Origin: an uncultured Coriobacteriaceae bacterium
GTDB lineage: Bacteria > Actinomycetota > Coriobacteriia > Coriobacteriales > Eggerthellaceae
Direction: 5' to 3'
Length of the DNA: 64,000 bases
NCBI GenBank assembly: GCA_937937585.1
Contig: CALDCB010000008.1
Location: 62,001-126,000 of the forward strand
Made by a program: the position numbers and the translations under genes. Below, one piece after another: positions 60,995-64,000 of this stretch; positions within the stretch are counted from its first letter, which is position 1, and every line of letters starts with the position of its first letter. Below the pieces are notes generated by a model. It saw only the letters and a program-made list of their open reading frames with translations. It was not told the origin of the DNA and ran no database searches.

Positions 60995-62128
60995 CTACAA
61001 GCGTTTACGACGCGCACGGAAAACGGCCATGGGCTCGATGCGCACACCCTGCTTGTTGGCGGAAACAGCCAAGTCGCCCTGGATGTTGGCAACGTAGCCT
61101 CCCTTGATGCCCGCCGCGGCCTTGCCATCGCCCGCAACCCCGGTTTCAACCGCGCCTAAAACCGCCTCGACGGACGAGCCCTCGATACGAGGCTCGACCC
61201 CCAAGATCAAACTCAGCACACGCGTGACCAGTCGGCGCTGGATCGGTCGCGGCTCATGGGCGAACGCAGGCAGCACGACGCAGCCGTCAATGTAATCGGG
61301 ATCGGCGCCGGGACGCACGCTCTCCCACTTCACCGTCGACGTCATCAGCCGATCGACGTACGACTCAAGCATCTCGTCCTCATCAGCGATCAGATTCATG
61401 GTATGCGTCAAAGTCTGCAGAAGCTTGGGGTTGCGCTCCTTGGCGTCCGGCACGATTTCGGCGCGAACGAATGCACGGAAGCGATCGGTGTGCTCGTTGG
61501 TGGCGTCATCGCGCCAAAGAGCGCCCTGACCGTCACGCACAACAAGCAGACCTGAATCGGCGCGTTCTTGCAAGTAGTCGCGCAAGTCCTGTCGACCAAC
61601 CTCAAGAAGCGGGCGCGCCACCTGGCCATTCAGGTAGCGCATGGCACGGAACCCACCTGGTCCCGTGCCCACGATCGAGCGCATGTAGAAGTTCTCGACC
61701 CGATCGTCAGCAGTGTGCGCCGTGAAAATGCGCCCCTCGGAAACGGGCGCGCCCACGTGGCGGCACAGGCTGACCAGCGCATCGTGCGCTGCGGCATAGC
61801 GCTCACGACGCGCAACGGCCTCGATGTTGCCGCCTTCAGCAGCGACAATGCCCGATACGTTGATCTCGCATGCGAACAGAGAGATCCCCAGCGCATCGGC
61901 AAGCTGAGCCGTGAACAGGGCATCGTCGTCGGCATCGGCGCCACGCAGTTTATGGTTCACGTGAAGCATGGCAACAGGGCCAATGTCCCCCGACCGAACA
62001 AGATCGGCGGCGATGTACGCCAACGCGGTCGAGTCGGAGCCGCCCGAAACCATTAACAGCACCGGGGTCTCGCCGGTTGCAAGCCCATGCGCGGAAATGA
62101 CCTCGCGTGCGCTGGAAAGAACGTCCAT
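60995..62128 (-). CDS. tilS: tRNA(Ile)-lysidine synthetase
   Basis: A 377-residue N-type ATP pyrophosphatase that makes lysidine at C34 of tRNA-Ile(CAU). P-loop SGGSDSTALAYIAADL, LHVNHKLRGADADDDALF, ARRERYAAAH and FTAHTADDRVENFYMR are present. The C-terminal domain is shorter than in E. coli (432 residues). AGGAAG precedes the ATG. It is nine bases after the S66 peptidase gene. Confidence 0.94.
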   Translation of the reverse strand: MDVLSSAREVISAHGLATGETPVLLMVSGGSDSTALAYIAADLVRSGDIGPVAMLHVNHKLRGADADDDALFTAQLADALGISLFACEINVSGIVAAEGGNIEAVARRERYAAAHDALVSLCRHVGAPVSEGRIFTAHTADDRVENFYMRSIVGTGPGGFRAMRYLNGQVARPLLEVGRQDLRDYLQERADSGLLVVRDGQGALWRDDATNEHTDRFRAFVRAEIVPDAKERNPKLLQTLTHTMNLIADEDEMLESYVDRLMTSTVKWESVRPGADPDYIDGCVVLPAFAHEPRPIQRRLVTRVLSLILGVEPRIEGSSVEAVLGAVETGVAGDGKAAAGIKGGYVANIQGDLAVSANKQGVRIEPMAVFRARRKRL

Positions 62129-62137
62129 ACCTGCTTC

Positions 62138-63211
62138 CTATCTTAGAATCTGTTCGATCGAAATATCGTTGCCCATGCACGTAACCTTCGCGAAGCTACC
62201 GCAGATCAACGGCATCGACGGGGGAATATGCCCGATATCGGCATCCATGATGATAGGCACGTGGTACTTCTCCAGAATGCCGCACACAGCCTGATACGCG
62301 TCCAAGCCCAAGAACGGCTCGGCACCGCAGAGCGGGCGGCCAAGCACGAAACCGCGCACCTTATCGAACCAGCCGGCGTTCTCCATTTGCCAAAGCGCGC
62401 GGCGAATGGACATGGGATTCAAGTCGCACGATTCCAAAAACCAGATGACGCCATCGTCGGCATAGCGCTCGTTGAACGCCTTCACCTGGTCGAATCGTGT
62501 TCCCACCAACATGGCGAGAATGTCCATGCAGCCACCCAGCAAGCGGCCCTCCATGTACGCGGCGCCATCACCGATGCGCATCTCGCCGTTCGAAAGCACG
62601 CGCCTCAGCGAAAGCGCGGTGCAATTGTAGGGCGCCAAAGGATGCTCGGCATCCTTCAACCCCTCGACCTCGTGACGCGGATAACTGTTCGCAACGATGT
62701 GAGGAATGCCCTCTTCATCCAAGAAAGCGCTACTGCCGGAAAGCGTGCCAAGCGCGTCTTCGACGCACGTATGCCACGGCTCCATGCCAAACGTTGAGGC
62801 GCAGGGGCCGTACACCGAGGCGACGTCGCACAGCGTGGTTAACGTGAACGTGAGATTCGTGTTGTCGGAGTAGCCCTCGAACCACTTGGGCTTCGCCGCG
62901 CGCACAGCATCGAGGTCGACGTTGGCAAGCGTTTCGCACGCAAGCTCGCCGCCGCCGCACGCGATAAGCGCGGCGGAATCGTCGGCACAGTACATCTCGG
63001 TGAACTCGCGCCCGCAGCTTTCCGGCGTGGAGCTAATGCCAATGCCGTCGCCCGCATATGCGTTGGAGCCCGGCTTCACTTCGTAACCGCGGCCCGAAAG
63101 AACTTTAAGAGCATGGTCGAACGCGGTTCGATAGGGCTCGATGTTCGCGCCGAACGATGGCGCAGGAAACCCGATGGTCTCGCCCTGCGCGATGAATTCC
63201 GGATACCTCAC
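62138..63211 (-). CDS. S66-family peptidase (LD-carboxypeptidase/MccF-like)
   Basis: A 357-residue serine peptidase. The nucleophile Ser is in FEGYSDNTNL, the Glu in YMEGRLLGGCMDIL, and the His in DIGHIPPSMPL. The opening has GETIGFPAPSFG. The family includes LdcA, which trims murein tetrapeptides during recycling, and MccF, which inactivates microcin C; the length and GYSDNT block fit the MccF-like branch. GTG at 63211 has GAGG five bases upstream. A TATACT on the minus strand at 63277-63272 may be the -10. Confidence 0.88.
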   Translation of the reverse strand: MRYPEFIAQGETIGFPAPSFGANIEPYRTAFDHALKVLSGRGYEVKPGSNAYAGDGIGISSTPESCGREFTEMYCADDSAALIACGGGELACETLANVDLDAVRAAKPKWFEGYSDNTNLTFTLTTLCDVASVYGPCASTFGMEPWHTCVEDALGTLSGSSAFLDEEGIPHIVANSYPRHEVEGLKDAEHPLAPYNCTALSLRRVLSNGEMRIGDGAAYMEGRLLGGCMDILAMLVGTRFDQVKAFNERYADDGVIWFLESCDLNPMSIRRALWQMENAGWFDKVRGFVLGRPLCGAEPFLGLDAYQAVCGILEKYHVPIIMDADIGHIPPSMPLICGSFAKVTCMGNDISIEQILR

Positions 63212-63336
63212 GTTTGCCTCACTTCCCCAGCCTCTCTGGACCCTTGTCTCCCAAAGGCGTCGATTCGAATAAGTATACAGGCGAGATGACGTCAGCACAG
63301 GAAAGCGGCCCGAGCAAGAGCGCTGCCTTCCGGCCC

Positions 63337-64000
63337 CTACCTGCCCTTGACGATCAAAGCCACCGTCTCGACGTGGTTGGTGTGCGGAAACATATCCACG
63401 GGAACGACCTTCGTCGTTTTGTAGCCGAGCTTCTGCAGATACGCCAGGTCGCGCACCTGGGTTTCAGGGTTGCACGAGATGTAAACCACGCGCTGGGGGG
63501 CAAGCATCGCCAGCGAGTCAAGGAACTCCTCGGTCGAACCCGCACGAGGCGGATCCATGAACACGACGGTCTCACCCGCAGCAGGGCCGGCACCCGCAGC
63601 AGAACCCTCAGCCGAAGAAAGCCCCTCGTCGGCCAAACCGTCGCCTGCGGCGAATTCGCGCATGAACGCGCTTGCGTCGCCCACCACGAAACGAGCGTTC
63701 TCGATGCCGTTATGGCGGGCGTTCTCGCGAGCGTCGCGAATGGCCGACTCCACCGAATCAACGCCCACCACCGAGCGGGCGCCACGCGACGCCGCAACCA
63801 AGCCGATGGTACCCGTGCCGCAGTAGGCGTCGATGACGTCCTGCGTCCCATCAAGCTCGGCAAGGTCGATGGCGGTGTTGTACAGAACCTCGGTCTGCAC
63901 CGAGTTCACCTGATAGAACGACTTCGACGAGATACGGAAGCTCAGCCCGCACAGCGTGTCCAAAATGAACCCGGGACCGTACAGACGGTTCTCCTTCTCG
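63337..64000 (-). CDS. rlmD: 23S rRNA (uracil-5-)-methyltransferase, RlmD/RumA type, C-terminal part
   Basis: The gene continues beyond the right edge, so only the last 220 codons are seen. SFRISSKSFYQVNSVQTEVLY, the SAM site DAYCGTGTIGLVAA, DPPRAG, the nucleophile Cys in YISCNPETQVRDL and FPHTNHVE mark the RumA/TrmA family (blocks cited in part). A 30-residue Ala/Gly-rich insert precedes DPPRAG. The target (U1939 or U747 of 23S rRNA) cannot be told. The frame is open through 64000, so a TTG at 63963 is not the start. Confidence 0.92.
   Translation of the reverse strand, partial: EKENRLYGPGFILDTLCGLSFRISSKSFYQVNSVQTEVLYNTAIDLAELDGTQDVIDAYCGTGTIGLVAASRGARSVVGVDSVESAIRDARENARHNGIENARFVVGDASAFMREFAAGDGLADEGLSSAEGSAAGAGPAAGETVVFMDPPRAGSTEEFLDSLAMLAPQRVVYISCNPETQVRDLAYLQKLGYKTTKVVPVDMFPHTNHVETVALIVKGR

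Noticed and set aside
1..64000. CRISPR array, insertion sequence, prophage or rRNA/tRNA genes
   Set aside because: No regularly spaced identical repeats, transposase or integrase motifs, phage genes or tRNA-like folds were seen anywhere in the window.

Overview
The window looks like chromosomal core sequence of a high-GC Gram-positive anaerobe, most plausibly an actinobacterium of the Coriobacteriia/Eggerthellaceae type. This is an inference from content: GC-rich codon use, a Rho with a very long actinobacterial-type N-terminal extension, cytochrome bd as the only oxidase seen, gatCAB, an LCP protein beside murA, an anaerobe-type MetRS, and a P1B ATPase/small-membrane-protein pair typical of anaerobes. 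I see no insertion sequence, prophage, CRISPR array, rRNA or tRNA gene.

Layout. 1-2.4 kb: pyrH-frr-uppS and the start of a probable cdsA. 2.5-10.3 kb: an HtrA protease, an acetyltransferase, an amino-acid ABC transporter with a clear promoter/operator, a multi-cluster ferredoxin-like protein, a TauE/SafE permease and an HdeD-like membrane protein. 10.7-12.7 kb: an MFS exporter fused to a CBS-domain pair. 12.7-19.2 kb: lgt, a small Cys-rich protein, a NifU-like protein, an LCP protein, murA, and rpsB-tsf. 19.4-22.3 kb: a P1B-type ATPase with a noncanonical SC(G) metal motif plus an 87-residue membrane protein, behind an AT-rich regulatory region; this pair resembles the ferrosome (fez) genes. 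22.3-31.8 kb: engB, an acetyltransferase, rnhA, an NlpC/P60 hydrolase, metG-sppA and rho-aldolase.

32.3-39.9 kb: a histidine operon transcribed on the minus strand in the order hisZ-hisG (fused), hisD, hisC, hisB, hisH, a repeat-bearing gap, hisA, hisF, hisI; hisE is not seen. 40.2-41.9 kb: a plus-strand queuosine-related operon (short radical SAM protein plus a YhhQ transporter) whose start codon abuts a terminator-like hairpin. 42.2-44.8 kb: cydAB followed by an unlisted 55-residue two-helix protein. 45-48.4 kb: gatCAB. 48.8-52.9 kb: a flavin-binding split-barrel protein, coaX, a two-component system and bioY. 53.1-64 kb: a MATE exporter, then a long minus-strand cluster (S66 peptidase, tilS, maf, hpt, ftsH, folP-folK fusion, birA), and a partial RlmD-type methyltransferase at the right edge.

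Functionally the window is mostly housekeeping: translation, cell-wall synthesis, His/folate/biotin/CoA metabolism and protein quality control. The most distinctive points are the fez-like metal locus, the radical SAM/YhhQ queuosine operon with its attenuator-like leader, domain fusions (MFS-CBS, HisZ-HisG, FolP-FolK), a hidden small gene after cydB, the disordered Arg/Asn-rich Rho extension, and several families of degenerate intergenic repeats.
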